A DNA stretch of 64,000 bases from Hirudinaria manillensis (taxonomy: Eukaryota; Annelida; Clitellata; Hirudinida; Hirudinidae). The notes beneath the pieces were generated by a model. It was not told the DNA's origin and did not search any database. It saw nothing but the letters and a program-made list of their open reading frames with translations. Positions 39,251 to 51,214 of the stretch are shown here, in pieces. Each line of letters begins with the position of its first letter. Position 1 is the stretch's first letter. The stretch is from positions 10,231,180 to 10,295,179 of the forward strand of contig CM067532.1 of NCBI GenBank assembly GCA_034509925.1, read 5' to 3'. Position numbers and translations under genes: made by a program.

Positions 39251-40793
39251 AATATTCCTCGCATCAATGAACAGCTGAAAATGTGCTTAAAAACGTGTTC
39301 ATCGAAATATATATGTTGGCCAAATGTTGGTTTTATAAATAAATTTTTTTTATTTAACTGGCAACATTTTGCCACGGATTTCGATAGAAATATCCGATTC
39401 CTTTAAAATTTAAATTCCTTTATTACCGATAAAATATCGTCCAAGAGGCGATTCAATTGCTAATCTCTCCTGTTCGTGTTTCACGCGACACTGAAACCAG
39501 TCATCATCCATGCAATGGATCCTCCTAAAATTCAGTTTCTAATTATTTCCTCAAATAATTTCCATTTGGAAAGAATTTTTCTTCTCATTTTCTCCTAAAA
39601 GAATTTATTAACAAATACAATGAAATACATGCTTCAAGTACCTGAGTATTTTGAGTGCAGTAGAAGTTTTTATTACTTCATTAATTTAATAAAATATCGA
39701 TTGATTTGTTCGAATGACATTTCAAAAGGATTAAGGATATCTTGATATATATCTATGATATCTTTATCATGGCGTTTGCTGTGGTAAATATTTATGCGCT
39801 AGTAAGTTTATAGTTTTTTTTCTGTAATTTCATTATATTTATGCAAAGAAACAAATGAAATACGAGTCAATAATTATTAATTTAGCCAGTATTATTTGTT
39901 TCTTTTTATTGATTAATTTTTAAATTATTATTTAAAACTTTACCAAAATTACAGAAACACAACTTGGACAACAAAAAGAAATATAAAGCGCCTCCGACGC
40001 TATGCATATGGCGCTATACAAATTAACTATTATTATTATTATTGATTTGAAATTTATTATTATTTCAAGCAACTCAAAATGCCATCCTTATGGAAGTCTT
40101 GTGAAAGTCTTAATTATGTTCTTTAATTTTTCCAAAGAATGGCAAAATTAGAGACACCACATTTTGCTTTAAATTTTTCATCTTTTCGTTAAAAACATTG
40201 AAAATGATCATTTAGGGAACAAATATTCAGGAAATCCGACAAAAAATGTCCATAAATCCAGAAGCAGAGTACAATTGCCTCCTACTAACTGGACAATAAC
40301 TCACCTCTAAAGACACCAGCTGTTTTATGGACTCCAAGATTTACGGCACTGGAGAAAATGGATTTAGTTTCACCCCCGGTTTCTCCAGTAGAGAAAACTT
40401 TCTTCTAGGCAACCATAACAGAAACATTGCGAAGAAACTTTATGGCGGATTCATAGCCTCATCTTTTCACTATTTATGTTTCTTTTTTTTACAACTCAAA
40501 CGTGTTTTCATGGAGGAACAATTAAAACTCTGTTAAGGGGATTTCAGAAGGAAGACGACAGCAGCAACAACAACAACAACAATAATAAGGTTTGTATGTC
40601 ATATTTCAATCTTATACATCATTCATTAGGAACTTCAATGGTATTTTAAACGACAAAATATTATTAATATAATATATAATTAATCCATATTATTAAACAT
40701 GAATATTCATTACCTCTCATTAATATTCATCCATTAATGTGTATCTTATTTATTAATTGACGTATTTTGCAGAATAATGAAGACTTAATTCAT

Positions 40794-40795
<2 letters not shown>

Positions 40796-40854
<59 letters not shown>
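40796..40854. repeat. (ATT)n microsatellite
   Basis: About 20 perfect ATT triplets in intergenic DNA, one of many (ATT)n tracts in the window. Confidence 0.95.
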
Positions 40855-40858
<4 letters not shown>

Positions 40859-41362
40859 TTTTGCTTAAAATTGATATTTAACTTTAAAAAATTTCCCAAA
40901 ATATGGCATCATATTTCGCGTGCTATTTTCCTGTCTAAAGGAACAAAATAGGATCTCCCAAAAAGCATAAAAAGTTTAAAAATGACAAGGAATCAAGGTA
41001 TTGCTTAGAGTTATGTTTTTCAAATTATGGGAGTATATTCGAAATAATATGTCAATGTTTGAAATATATTGCAATTGTATTCAAAATTATTGTTTATAAA
41101 ATGAATCTTAAATTTTAATAATCTTTTCAGAGGTCAATGAATAGTTTTCCACCAAAAGAAATTAATCAGGAATAATAAAGTAATATTTAAAATATTATAA
41201 TGAAACTTTCAAAGTCATAAAATAAAAAATTGCAAATCGAAAAACAAACTAATCTTATCCATGGCCATTAAAACGAAATTCTAAAACAGCTTTGCGGGAG
41301 ATTATTGTGGAGCCAATTGATCGAAACGTGACATTTCTTGTAGACGTTGTCTTAAAAAAGAA

Positions 41363-43486
41363 TCAAAATAAGGCCATCGTATCGTCCTTGACCTTGGAGT
41401 TTCTCATTTGCATGTAGCTGAAGGTCATGCTATTATCGCCCTCTGCTTGATGGTTGCTAGCGACGCTGTTTCTGATGTCCCGGTCACCATTTCCGGACTG
41501 GCTGAAGGCCTGATTGTCGAAGGCATGAACAGAAGCCACGGTACCTCCCCGGGTGCTTTTGAAGGTCGATTTGGGGTTGGTTTCGTAGGTTGGGGGTCCC
41601 TCTCCGCCCATGATGATGATGTCACTCTTCCCACTTTTCATCGTCCCGAATGGAACGTTGGAGAACTTGGCTTGGAGTTTTTCTTTAGGATAAGAATTCA
41701 CGAGGTGGTTCTTTCCTTCACCTCGTCGGTAGAAGTAAAAACCGACTGCTATCAAAATGGCGATTGGAATCAAAAGAAGAAGAAGCAACAAGTACAACAG
41801 GTTGGGACCGCTTTGACTGCTGTTGTTGGAGCTGTCAGCTTGGACCACGGGTACGCATTTCTGTTGGTAGTTGTTTGTGCTGAAGGATGAAATGGAACAT
41901 TTTGTACCATTTGAACAATAGTCTGTCGGGCACTTGTCTGAATCTGCATTCGAATGAATTGAAGACAAATGGTTTATGAATATTTGTAACAATGGTGCAA
42001 CATTCGATTTTAGGTTGATTTATCATTATATTTATTTACTTTTTAAAATTAAATATTGCTACTAGCATTGGCAAATACTATAAAAATTAAAAAATTTAGC
42101 CATAAATCTGTTACCTCGCCAAACGTAGACTTCGGGATTATTAACTGGAGTACCAAATGCATCGTAAGGAGTCCAATTGTTTAATTTATTTTTAACTTCC
42201 TCAGAAGTTTGATATTTCAAGGTTTTTAAGTCGAACTGAAGTGTTATATCGTTGTCTGTGGAACAAGTAAACGTTTATGAATTCAATATATATTCACCAA
42301 TGCATCCAATAAACATTCACGAGTGTGGTCAATAAATATTCATGAGATCAGGCAATAAATATTCATGATGTCAGTCAATATACATTCACAAGTTGAATAA
42401 TATTATATGAGAATTATAAACTTGATTTTTAAATTTTGATAAAATATTTTGTTTTTAAATTAAAAAGTCATCGTTAAATAATTTATTCATGTTTTCTGAT
42501 GCCATGGCTTCGTTTCCGTACTTGTCGAGGTCAACAGAAATATTATGTTTTGTTGTTTATTTTTAAAAAAGATAAAAAAAACTGCCGAAAATATTTGGAA
42601 ACTTCCAAACTCACTTGGAGCTTGATCCACACTCCGCTTGATTCTGATTGGTTGGCCTAGCGATCCAAAAAATAATTTTACTTGAATACTTTCTAATTTA
42701 TTAAAAATAATTTTACAATTTTAAGGGTTTGTAATTGAAATTAAAATTAATTTCTGTCACCTGCATTCGTGAGTTGAATGTCAGTTTTGTTGGAGATGCT
42801 TTCCACTTGAACGTCAAGAATTTTTGCCAATTGACCTTTCAAATTATTGACAGTTGTTTGGTTAATTTCTTTCAAATCGGGAAATTTGTTCGTCAAGTTA
42901 CGAAAGACGAGTAGAACATTGAAGTCCTTCTCTAATTTTGCAGTTGTAACAATAAATAAGGTCGTAGTTGCTGGTGTTGTGCTCGAGGTTGGAACGTTTG
43001 CCGTCGTTGTCGTTGTGGTCGTCGTGGTAGTCGTTGTCGTTGCAGCTGCTGCTGTTGCAGCAGGTGATGTAGTTGTTGTTGTCGTTACGATTCCAATCGT
43101 TGAGGTGGTGTAAAGGTAAAGGGTTGAGGAAGTGGTTGCCGGATCCGTTGAAATTGGAGGAGGTGGAAATGTCAACCCAGGTGGAATAGTAGTTTGTGAT
43201 TTGCCTGGAATTGCGATTTTATTTGGTTTTTTTACTTGGCTATAAAATTAATATTAAAAATATTTCGTAAAAAGAAGTTCCAAGCTGTTTGGTTTCTGTA
43301 CTCACTCAATTCGACAAGCAGAAACAGCTGCAAACAAATTGAAATAGTTTAAAATGAAATTTTATAGATTTATTTTATGCAAATAATTATTAAATCATCG
43401 TTAAAAAAAAACATCGCAGATTTTAAACAACATCAACACACAGAATCCAAGAAACTCACCAATAGCAGCACTTTAGTAATCGTCAT
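41363..43486 (-). CDS. SEA-like/EGF-like single-pass membrane protein, copy X
   Basis: Six exons on the minus strand, 43486-43460, 43327-43306, 43204-42761, 42656-42615, 42255-42115 and 41943-41363; 418 residues. Exons 1-2 encode a signal peptide (MTITKVLLLLFLLVEL). Exon 3 gives a Thr/Ala-rich mucin-like stretch, then the first half of a SEA-like domain (FNVLLVFRNLTNKFPDL). Exon 4, only 42 bases, carries RIKRS, a match to the furin consensus RX(K/R)R. Exon 5 gives the second half (DITLQFDLKTLKYQTSEEV). Exon 6 encodes an EGF-like unit (CPTDYCSNGTKCS...KCVP), a TM helix (LLYLLLLLLLIPIAIL), basic stop-transfer residues and a cytoplasmic tail with PPTY, a PPxY WW-domain ligand. SEA domains are typical of mucin-like surface proteins. 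The ligand and role are unknown. The neighbour at 44709 is a close duplicate. Confidence 0.82.
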
Positions 43487-44348
43487 GTTGTCTTAATTAT
43501 TGGCAATATTAATAATAATTATTATTAATGCAATGAAGATCAAAGAAAATCCGGAATCGTCAATATTCGATAAACTTTGATCGAATCCTGTAAGCACTCG
43601 TCGAAACCATTGCAAGGTAATTCGTTTGGTCGTGAAGTCCTTTGTTGTGCTTCTACCTTAAAAAGTTATTTTTAACTTCCGATGTTCTGTCACGCGAAGC
43701 TCCAAACAATGACAGGCTCCGAAGGCGTATCCATTCATTGTACAATTTCAATGTTCAATCAAATGTTTGATTATTTTCTTAAAAAGTGCTTGAAAATGTT
43801 TTCACTTTGAACTGAATTTATAATCTTCTTCTGCCTCTTGCTAAACATGGTCCCAAGGCTATTCAAGAATCGATGCAAAACTACTCCATCAATAAAATTG
43901 GCTTAAATAAATGGTATTAATTGATACTTATATTAATGTATTAATATTATTATTATTATTATTATTGTTATTAACAGTCATTGTTTAAGAGAACAAGGAA
44001 CCGTACTCTCACGATTTTGTTTCAAAGTCAGGAAGCGTTACTCAGAACTTCCTTTGAATTACTTCGTTGATATTTTTGTGACGATTTCAATTGCAGCTGC
44101 AAACATAAAAATTTTCCGCAATCAAAGAAGAGAAAATCTTTGCTAAAATGAAAGTCTTAATTTGAAGCAATCATTACATCAAGTTAATCTTAATCCTAAC
44201 TCTAATCCGATGTTAAAATTAAATACTACTTTGATAGTCTTTATTTTTTGATTCCAAAGTTTAAAAAAAACATAGATTTTTATTTTATTTATTAGAAAGT
44301 GATTTTTATTTGCATCTAATGATGGTGATGATGCATAAATAGGTAAAA
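43487..44348. other. spacer, 5' flank of copy X
   Basis: Intergenic DNA holding the promoter side of the minus-strand copy X gene. It resembles the 5' flank of copy Y around 46720-46900 (for example the sequence before TTATTTTTAAC), so the flank was duplicated with the gene. A short (ATT)n tract lies at 43946-43968. Confidence 0.5.
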
Positions 44349-44692
44349 TATACGAATAATATGAAATGTCTTTGCTTCAAAGACTCTCTGATTTAAAAAG
44401 TGATGTGTCCATGAAATGTCCTACCAAGGAATTTATTGAAGAAACAGGAAAACATGGTGCAATAGTTTATAACTTTGAATTCGGTTTCAGGTTACAAAAA
44501 TATTTTTTCGAGTAGTGTCCAGTTAGTTATTAATTTATGAATTTATATCTTTAATAAATGGCTTGCATAATAATTATCGTATCCTCTATCTCTGTAAATT
44601 TATTCTCTGGTCTCAATGATTTTCTTCGTTGGAAAACCTAAATATGGAAGAAGAGAATTGGTACGACCATCAGATGTTCTTGTATATCGTCA
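44349..44692 (+). pseudogene. cholinesterase-like pseudogene fragment
   Basis: Bases 44349-44506 match the end of exon 3 of the esterase gene at 53041 almost word for word (CTTCA(A/G)AGACT(C/T)TCTGATTT; AAATGTCCTACCAA). After a gap, 44528-44692 matches the end of exon 4, intron 4 and the start of exon 5 (GGTACGACCATCAGATGTTC). Intron 3 and nearly all of exon 4 are missing and exons 1, 2 and 6 are absent, so it cannot encode an enzyme. Because intron 4 is kept, it arose by DNA-level duplication and deletion, not retroposition. It lies directly beside the 3' end of the minus-strand copy Y gene. Confidence 0.85.
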
Positions 44693-44708
44693 AGAATGTG
44701 ATTGTTTC

Positions 44709-46708
44709 TCATTCTTTATGTAAGCGAATGTCTTTGTTAGCGACGCTGTTTATGTAGCCATGGTCAATCGGGATGCCACTTCCACGTTGATTGTAATACT
44801 GTTTGCTGAGGGCATGAACGGAAGCCACACTACTCCCCCTGGTGCTTTTGAAGGTCGATTTGGGGTTGTTTTCGTAGGTTGGGGTTCCCTCTCCGCCCAT
44901 GATGATGATGTCACTCTTCCCACTTTTCATCGTCCCGAATGGAACGTTGGAGAACTTGGCTTGGAGTTTTTCTTTAGGATAAGAATTCACGAGGTGGTTC
45001 TTTCCTTCACCTCGTCGGTAGAAGTAAAAGCCGACTGCTATCAAAATGGCGATTGGAATCAAAAGAAGAAGAAGCAACAAGTACAACAGGTTGGGGCCGC
45101 TTTGACTGCTGTTGTTGGAGATGTCAGCTTGGACCACGGGAACGCATTTCTGCTGGTAGTTGCTTGTGTTGGAGGATGAAAAGGAACATTTTGTACCATT
45201 TGAACAATAGTCTGTCGGGCATTTGTCTGAATCTGCATTCGATTGAATTAACGACAAAAGATTTATGAATATTTGTAACAATGGTGCAACATTCGATTTT
45301 AGGTTGATTTATCATTATATTTATTTACTTTTTAAAATTAAATTTTGCTACTAATATTGGCAAATACTATAAAAAAAAGCCTTATCCATAAATCTGTTAC
45401 CTTGCCAAACGTAGACTTCAGGATTATTAACTGGAGTACCAAATGCATCGTAAGGAGTCCAATTGTTTAATTTATTATTCACTTCCTCAGAAGTTTGATA
45501 TTTCAAGGTTTTTAAGTCGAACTGAAGTGTTATATCGTTGTCTGGAGAACAAGAAAACGTTTATGAATTCAATATGTATTCACCAATGCATCCAATAAAC
45601 ATTCACGAGTGTAGTCAATAAATATTCATGAGATCAGGCAATAAATATTCATGGTATAAGTCAACATACATTCACAAGTTGAATAATATACTTGATTTTT
45701 TTAAATTTTGATAAAATATTTTGTTTTAAATTTTAAAAAAAGTCATCGTTAAATAATTTATTCATGTTTTCTGATGCCATGACTTCGTTTCCGAACTTGT
45801 TGAGGTCAACAGAAATATTATGTTTTGTTGTTTATTTTTAAAAAAGTTAGGAAAAAACTGCTGAAAATATTTGAATTCTTCCAAACTCACTTGGAGCTTG
45901 ATCCACACTCCGCTTGATTCTGATTGGTTGGCCTAGAGATCCAAAAAATAATTTTACAATTTCAAGGGTTTGTAATTAAAATTAAAATTAATTTTTCTCA
46001 CCTGCATTTGTGAGTTGAATGTCGGTTTTGTTGGAGATGCTTTCAACTTGAACATCAAGAATTTTTGCCAATTGACCTTTCAAATTATTGACAGTTGTTT
46101 GGTTAATTTCTTTCAAATCTGGAAATTTGTTCGTCAAGTCACGAAAGACGAGTAGAACATTGAAGTTCTTCTCGAATTTTGCAATAAATAAGGTCGTAGT
46201 TGCTGGTGTTGTGCTCGAGGTTGGAACGTTTGCCGTCGTTGTCGTTGTGGTAGTCGTGGTAGTCGTTGTCGTTGCCGCAGGTGGTGTAGTAGTTGTTGTC
46301 GTTACGATTCCAAATGTTGTGGTGGAAAGGTTAATGTTTGAGGAAGTGGTTGTCGGATCCTTTGAAATTGGAAGAGGTGGAAATGTCAACCCAGGTGGAA
46401 AGGTAGTTTGTGATTTGCCTGGAATAACGATTTTATTTGATTTTTTAGTTATTTATCTTTATTTTTATAAATTCATAATCAGAACTATTTCATAAAAAAA
46501 TCATTCATAATATTCCTCCTAAGTACTCACTCAACTCGACGAGAAGAAACAGCTACAAATTAATTAAAATAATTTAAAATAGATTTTATAAGTTAAGTTT
46601 ATAAGTCCAAACATATATTTAATCCTTATTAAAACACATCGCTTATTTTAAACATGAACACCCGAAATCCACGAAACTCACCAATAGCAGCACTTTAGTA
46701 ATTGTCAT
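44709..46708 (-). CDS. SEA-like/EGF-like single-pass membrane protein, copy Y
   Basis: Six exons on the minus strand, 46708-46682, 46552-46531, 46418-46002, 45932-45891, 45541-45401 and 45232-44709; 390 residues. The order is that of copy X: signal peptide, Thr-rich stretch (nine codons shorter), SEA-like first half, the 42-base RIKRS exon, SEA-like second half (identical exon length, 141), EGF-like unit, TM helix and tail. The proteins and even the introns are nearly the same as in copy X, so the duplication is recent. Differences: the tail reads TPTY instead of PPTY, losing the PPxY motif, and the C-terminus is replaced by a short different end (NKDIRLHKE), possibly created where the esterase fragment was joined. 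A TATAAAAG box lies at 46874-46867. Likely a cell-surface protein cleaved in the Golgi; the partner is unknown. Confidence 0.82.
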
Positions 46709-47895
46709 GTTGTCTTAATTAATGGCAATATTAATGATAATCTTATATAATAATATAATAATAATAATCTTTTATTATTAATAATAATTATTAACGCAAT
46801 GAAGATCCAAAAAAAGATCAGGGACCATCAATTTTAGTACGTTTAGTCGTACAGTTCTTCCTTGTGCTTTTATATTGAAAGGTTATTTTTAACTCCTGAC
46901 CTTCGGTGACGCGTGTTTGAAACAATTGCTGGCCCTAACCCTAACCCTAACTATTATTTATTGTGAATGCTTTAAGAATTGTTGAATATTTTCCTTAAAT
47001 TTTGAACTGATTTTACATTCCTCATCTCCTTCTTGCAAAATATGGTCCTCTGTACAAGACAAATTGCAGCATTAAAATTATCGCGAATAAATTATTAATA
47101 ATCATTAATTACATTATTATATTAATTATTACATTGATACTTATTAATTATCGTTTGACTCAATGTCGAGATAAGGAAGAAACGTACAGTTATATTTATA
47201 ACATTATTCTCACGTTTTTGTTATAACCTCTGAAAGCGTTACTCAGAACTTCTTTTGAATTCCTTCGTTGGAATTTTTGTGATTTTAATTTCAATTTGAA
47301 ACGTAAAAATTTTCAAAAGATAGAAAATTCATGATAAAATGAAAGCCTAAACTTGGAGTGCATGACTAACCTTAAATTAAAAATTTAAATATTAATTAAA
47401 TAAAAATAAATTAAATATTATTATGACTTAAAGGCACAATTAGTCTTCATTTTTGATTCCTAATTCCAATAAATAACAATGAATTGTTTTTATTCTTAAA
47501 CAAAATATCCTCTAAAAAAATACGAGACCGGAGATGGAAATTCATCTTCAAAAGAATTTCGAAGAGGGAAACGTTGGAAATGATTTAAAAAAAAAAAACA
47601 GAAAAACGAAAATTTACAGCAAAAAATGATAAATTATGAATTGCAGGAAATGTTTGTTATTTTTAAGGGTTATTTACATTCGTATCGGAACAACCATTTA
47701 ATTGTTTCTAAATATCGAGATTCAATATCAGCATATTATTAAATTATTTTAAGCATATTATTAAAATTAAATTATTTTAATATAGGATTAATTAACTAAT
47801 AATAAAACTAATTAAAAAAATTTAATTTTAATAAATTAGACGAGAATAATTTATTTTCAAGGTTGGCAATGGTAAAACATCGTCCGTCCGAATTC
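46709..47895. other. intergenic, AT-rich
   Basis: No gene seen. It contains the copy Y promoter, a short perfect telomere-like run CCCTAACCCTAACCCTAAC at about 46932-46950, and homopolymer-rich DNA beyond 47400. Confidence 0.6.
46867..46874 (-). promoter_or_regulatory. TATA box of copy Y
   Basis: TATAAAAG on the minus strand, about 160 bases before the start codon of copy Y, in a suitable place for a core promoter with a leader of roughly 130 bases. The corresponding site in copy X is weaker (TTTAAGG). Confidence 0.55.
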
Positions 47896-50800
47896 TCAGA
47901 AATTGTCCTCGAAATCTTGCTGAAAGACGTTTAAAGAACTATTTCTGCTGTAACTACTGCTCCTACTTTCAGTAAAATCTCTGTTGTCGTATATATTTGC
48001 TTCTTCTTTTTGTACTTTGTCACCTACGACCGAAGATTCCCCGGTCGCCATTTTACTCAAAATTGTCGACCAAAAATTGCTTCGATAACTGGGAGGTTTA
48101 CTTCTGAGAGGCGGTTGGTAAAAGTTGGTGGTTTCTTGCCTTTCTATAGGATGAATTATTTCAGGTTTCTTCCTTCGAGGTGTTTTGAGACAGCAGTAAA
48201 GGCATACGGCTGTTGAGATTGCAACTGGAATCAAAAGAAGAAGAAGAAGAAGGTATATCAAGATGATTCCTCCATTATTTCCATCTGATAGAATGGAATT
48301 GTTGTTGTTGGAACTTTTAGTTGCGAGGCCGTGCGTATCTTTGGTTACAATTTTGGTCTGAAATATCGAGTTGGATGTTGTTGATGAAACAGAAGTTGAC
48401 AAAATTCCATTCAAAGCCTGTTTCGAAGTGAATTCTGATTTAAGAGTTTGCAGCATTGTTTCGTGGGTGATGCGAGAGGAAATTGAAAAGTAAGTTGTTG
48501 AAGGCTCTGATGTTGAATTTCCTGCAATCAAGAATTAAATTTGTTATCAAATAAATTATAAATAAATTACATAAATTATAATATATTATAAATTAATTAT
48601 ATAATCAAACGAAAATAAATTGCTCAATGCATTTTATAAAAAAAAGTCCTTTCATGTATTGTTAATGAATCAAAAAATAAAACTATAACTTGTTTACTTT
48701 CCGAGACGAATATTGAAGGGTAGAATATTGTCTTAAACAATTCGATGGGAGACATTTTTAACTTTTCGTTCAACATTTCGGAATTCAAGTATTTGTCGGT
48801 GGTGATGTTGAAAAATATGGTGACGTCATCATCTGTGGTGAATGGATTCATTTAATGATTCATTTGAAGAGCAAACTATGAATTGCCCGTGTTTACATAT
48901 TCAGTTAATAATTTCATGGAAACATATTTTGTTTGCAAACAATAAATATTTAAAAATAATAAACTTAATAAAAAAATAATAATCCAGGATAAACGTTGTT
49001 TTCTCACTTAGTGACTTTTCTGCACTTCTTTTATTTATTTTCATCGATTTTCCTGGAACGATAAATTTACAATATTTATCGTAAAGCAACAATTTGATAA
49101 TTGAGAAGAATTAAATTAATCTTTAAATTTAAATAGAGTTTAATTATTTCTTAAAAACAAAACAAACAAACATTGAAGTTAAATACAAGGAGTTTAAGAA
49201 GTTTAAAAGATGACCTCCATAAGTGAATTGAAAGTCATTGGTGTCTGCCACGCACTCCTCTGGAATGTCCAGTTTTTCTGCAAAGGCTCTTCTAAATTCT
49301 TCAACGTGTCCTTTGCTTAAACTCATCATCGGCAGTTTTTGAGTCAAGTTGACAAAAACAATGAGAATATCGAAGGTCTTCGTTGGCCACTGAAAGTTTG
49401 AAAAACTTTGTTCCTTAAAAGTTGAAGGTGTCTTTGTGTTGTGAAGTGATGGAGTTGTTGGTGGTTCTTGTTCGGTTGTTGTGTTGTTTTTGTTGATGTT
49501 GTTGATGTTGTTGATGTTGCCTTGTGAAGTTGACTGAAGTGAGTTATTCTCAAGAATGGATTTTGGTTCGGAGGACTGAGTCTTTCGAATGTCATCTGAA
49601 TGAAAAAATGTTTTGTAAATGTATTTATTGGTTAAAATGTTTTTATTTATTAAAGATTCGGAACTTTATTTCATTTTTAAATAAAATCGTTTTATGAGAT
49701 TTGAAAATAATTGTAAATTAAAACCATTGAGCTGATCCGAAGTTTGGTTCCAAACGGGGTTTGACTTCAAGAGGTTGGTGGTGGGTTTTGAAGTTTGCAT
49801 TCCATTTGAAACTGTACGAACTTCTGCATCAAAAAAGTGAAATTATGAGTAAAATCGAATTTTTACAAAAACAAATTATTATTATAATTAAATATATCAT
49901 CCAAATTTTTGCTTTACAAGGTAAGCATCATTAAATTCATTTAAATGGTTAAAACTAAAAAATAATAATTTAAATAATTAAATTAATGAATAATTTATCA
50001 GGAAGTTAACAAACAGTTCTACCTTCTGTGACATCAATTGATGGATAAAACTTCTGACCAAACAAAATCAATGGAAAACTGTTGTTTATCTTTTGTCTCA
50101 ACGTTTCAGGAGTCAAGTATTTGTTTGTTGAGACATAGAATTGAACGGTTACATCGTTATCTGCAAAGTGGAGAGAAATATCAGTGATAAATTAAAAAAT
50201 TAATTAATTAAAAATTAATTGAATTAATAATTAAATAAAATAATAAATAAATTAATTAATAATTAGAGTTAGGATAAATTATCACTGATAATTAATAACC
50301 AGTGGTTTCTTAAATCTTCGAAGAGTTTTTAAATATTTTGTAATAATTTATCTTATTGTTTAAATTTTAATTCTACCTTGTACTGTTTCTGCACTTCTTT
50401 TGCTTATTAACATCGGTTTTCCTAGAACAGAAAGAGTTAAATTAATTTGTAAATCATTTATTTAATAATTTATTTAATTTAATTCATTTCTTGAATTAAT
50501 TCGTAAATCATTCCTTAAAATCCCAAACTTTCTTTGAAACTGAACGAGGAATTAGTACAAAGTCTGGAGAATGTTTAATACCTCCGTACATAAATTGCAT
50601 GTCTTCTGATATGCATTCCACATCAACTTCCATCTTTTCAGCAAATAATCGTCTAAAATCCTCTTTATGTGTCTCCTTTAAAAGCAACAAAGGAAGTTTA
50701 TACGTGAGGTTCACGAATTCAATGAAAACATTGAATGTCTTCGATGGCCATGGAAACGTTGGAAGTGCTGAATCAGAAGCTTTTGAGTTTGCATCGTGAA

Positions 50801-51214
50801 GTGTTGGAGTTGTTGGTGGTTCTTGTCCAGTTGTTGGTACTGTTAATGTGTTGTTGTTGCTGTTGTTGCTGTCTTGCGACGAAACTGAGTTATTTGGAGG
50901 AATAGCGATTACTGTTACAGGCGAGTTGTGAACTTCTGCAATAAAATAACATTCAATTTTTATAAAGTTTTATAAACCTTGCATCTTCTTCGATAATTTC
51001 ACAAAATACCAACCGAGAAGAACAATCCAAATAATCTGGAATAATAAAATAAATTAGTTAATAAAATTAAATATCTTTAAAATCATGAAAGTCGTTGAAG
51101 TGGAACCTCAAAAATGAATAGATTTAATAAAATGGAACATTTTTCAGTTTTAATCAGTTTTAATGATGTGCATGGAAATCAAAAACTCACCCAGTAAATA
51201 TTTGCAACAATCAT
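47896..51214 (-). CDS. SEA-like membrane protein with doubled module, copy Z
   Basis: Ten exons on the minus strand, 51214-51191, 51035-51014, 50935-50582, 50421-50377, 50160-50023, 49823-49725, 49595-49215, 49052-49008, 48832-48698 and 48521-47896; 622 residues. Exons 1-2 encode a signal peptide (22-base exon 2, as in copies X and Y). Exons 3-5 and 7-9 are two copies of the three-exon module: a Thr/Asn/Pro-rich linker plus first half of a SEA-like domain (TFNVFIEFVNLTYKLP; TFDILIVFVNLTQKLP), a 45-base exon with KRSAE, and the second half (DVTVQFYVSTNKYLTPETL; DVTIFFNITTDKYL). Exon 6 is a linker. Exon 10 has a Ser/Thr/Asn-rich stalk, a TM helix (IYLLLLLLLIPVAIS) and a tail with PPSY. No EGF-like unit. 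Only KR is kept at the cleavage motif, without the P4 Arg of copies X and Y. Confidence 0.8.

Larger units (their letters stand above)
37206..41362. other. intergenic, AT-rich
   Basis: No supported gene. It holds a TTAGGG-like patch at about 37588-37628, a GAC/GAT patch at 38318-38400, a tRNA-like B box on the minus strand near 39206-39217 and (ATT)n at 40796-40854. A 69-codon frame at 40327-40536 has no recognised domain. The start of the patch at 40330-40470 is less AT-rich but shows no convincing splice-bounded coding pattern. Confidence 0.5.

Noticed and set aside
39960-40022. AAAGCGCC...GGCGCTATACA motif resembling the end of a dispersed repeat
   Set aside because: Too short to assign to any element and no second copy seen in the window.
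41408-45268. Plus-strand frames opposite copies X and Y (about 139-160 codons)
   Set aside because: Antisense shadows of the TM and tail exons; the minus-strand model has consistent splice phases, signal peptide and conserved domains.
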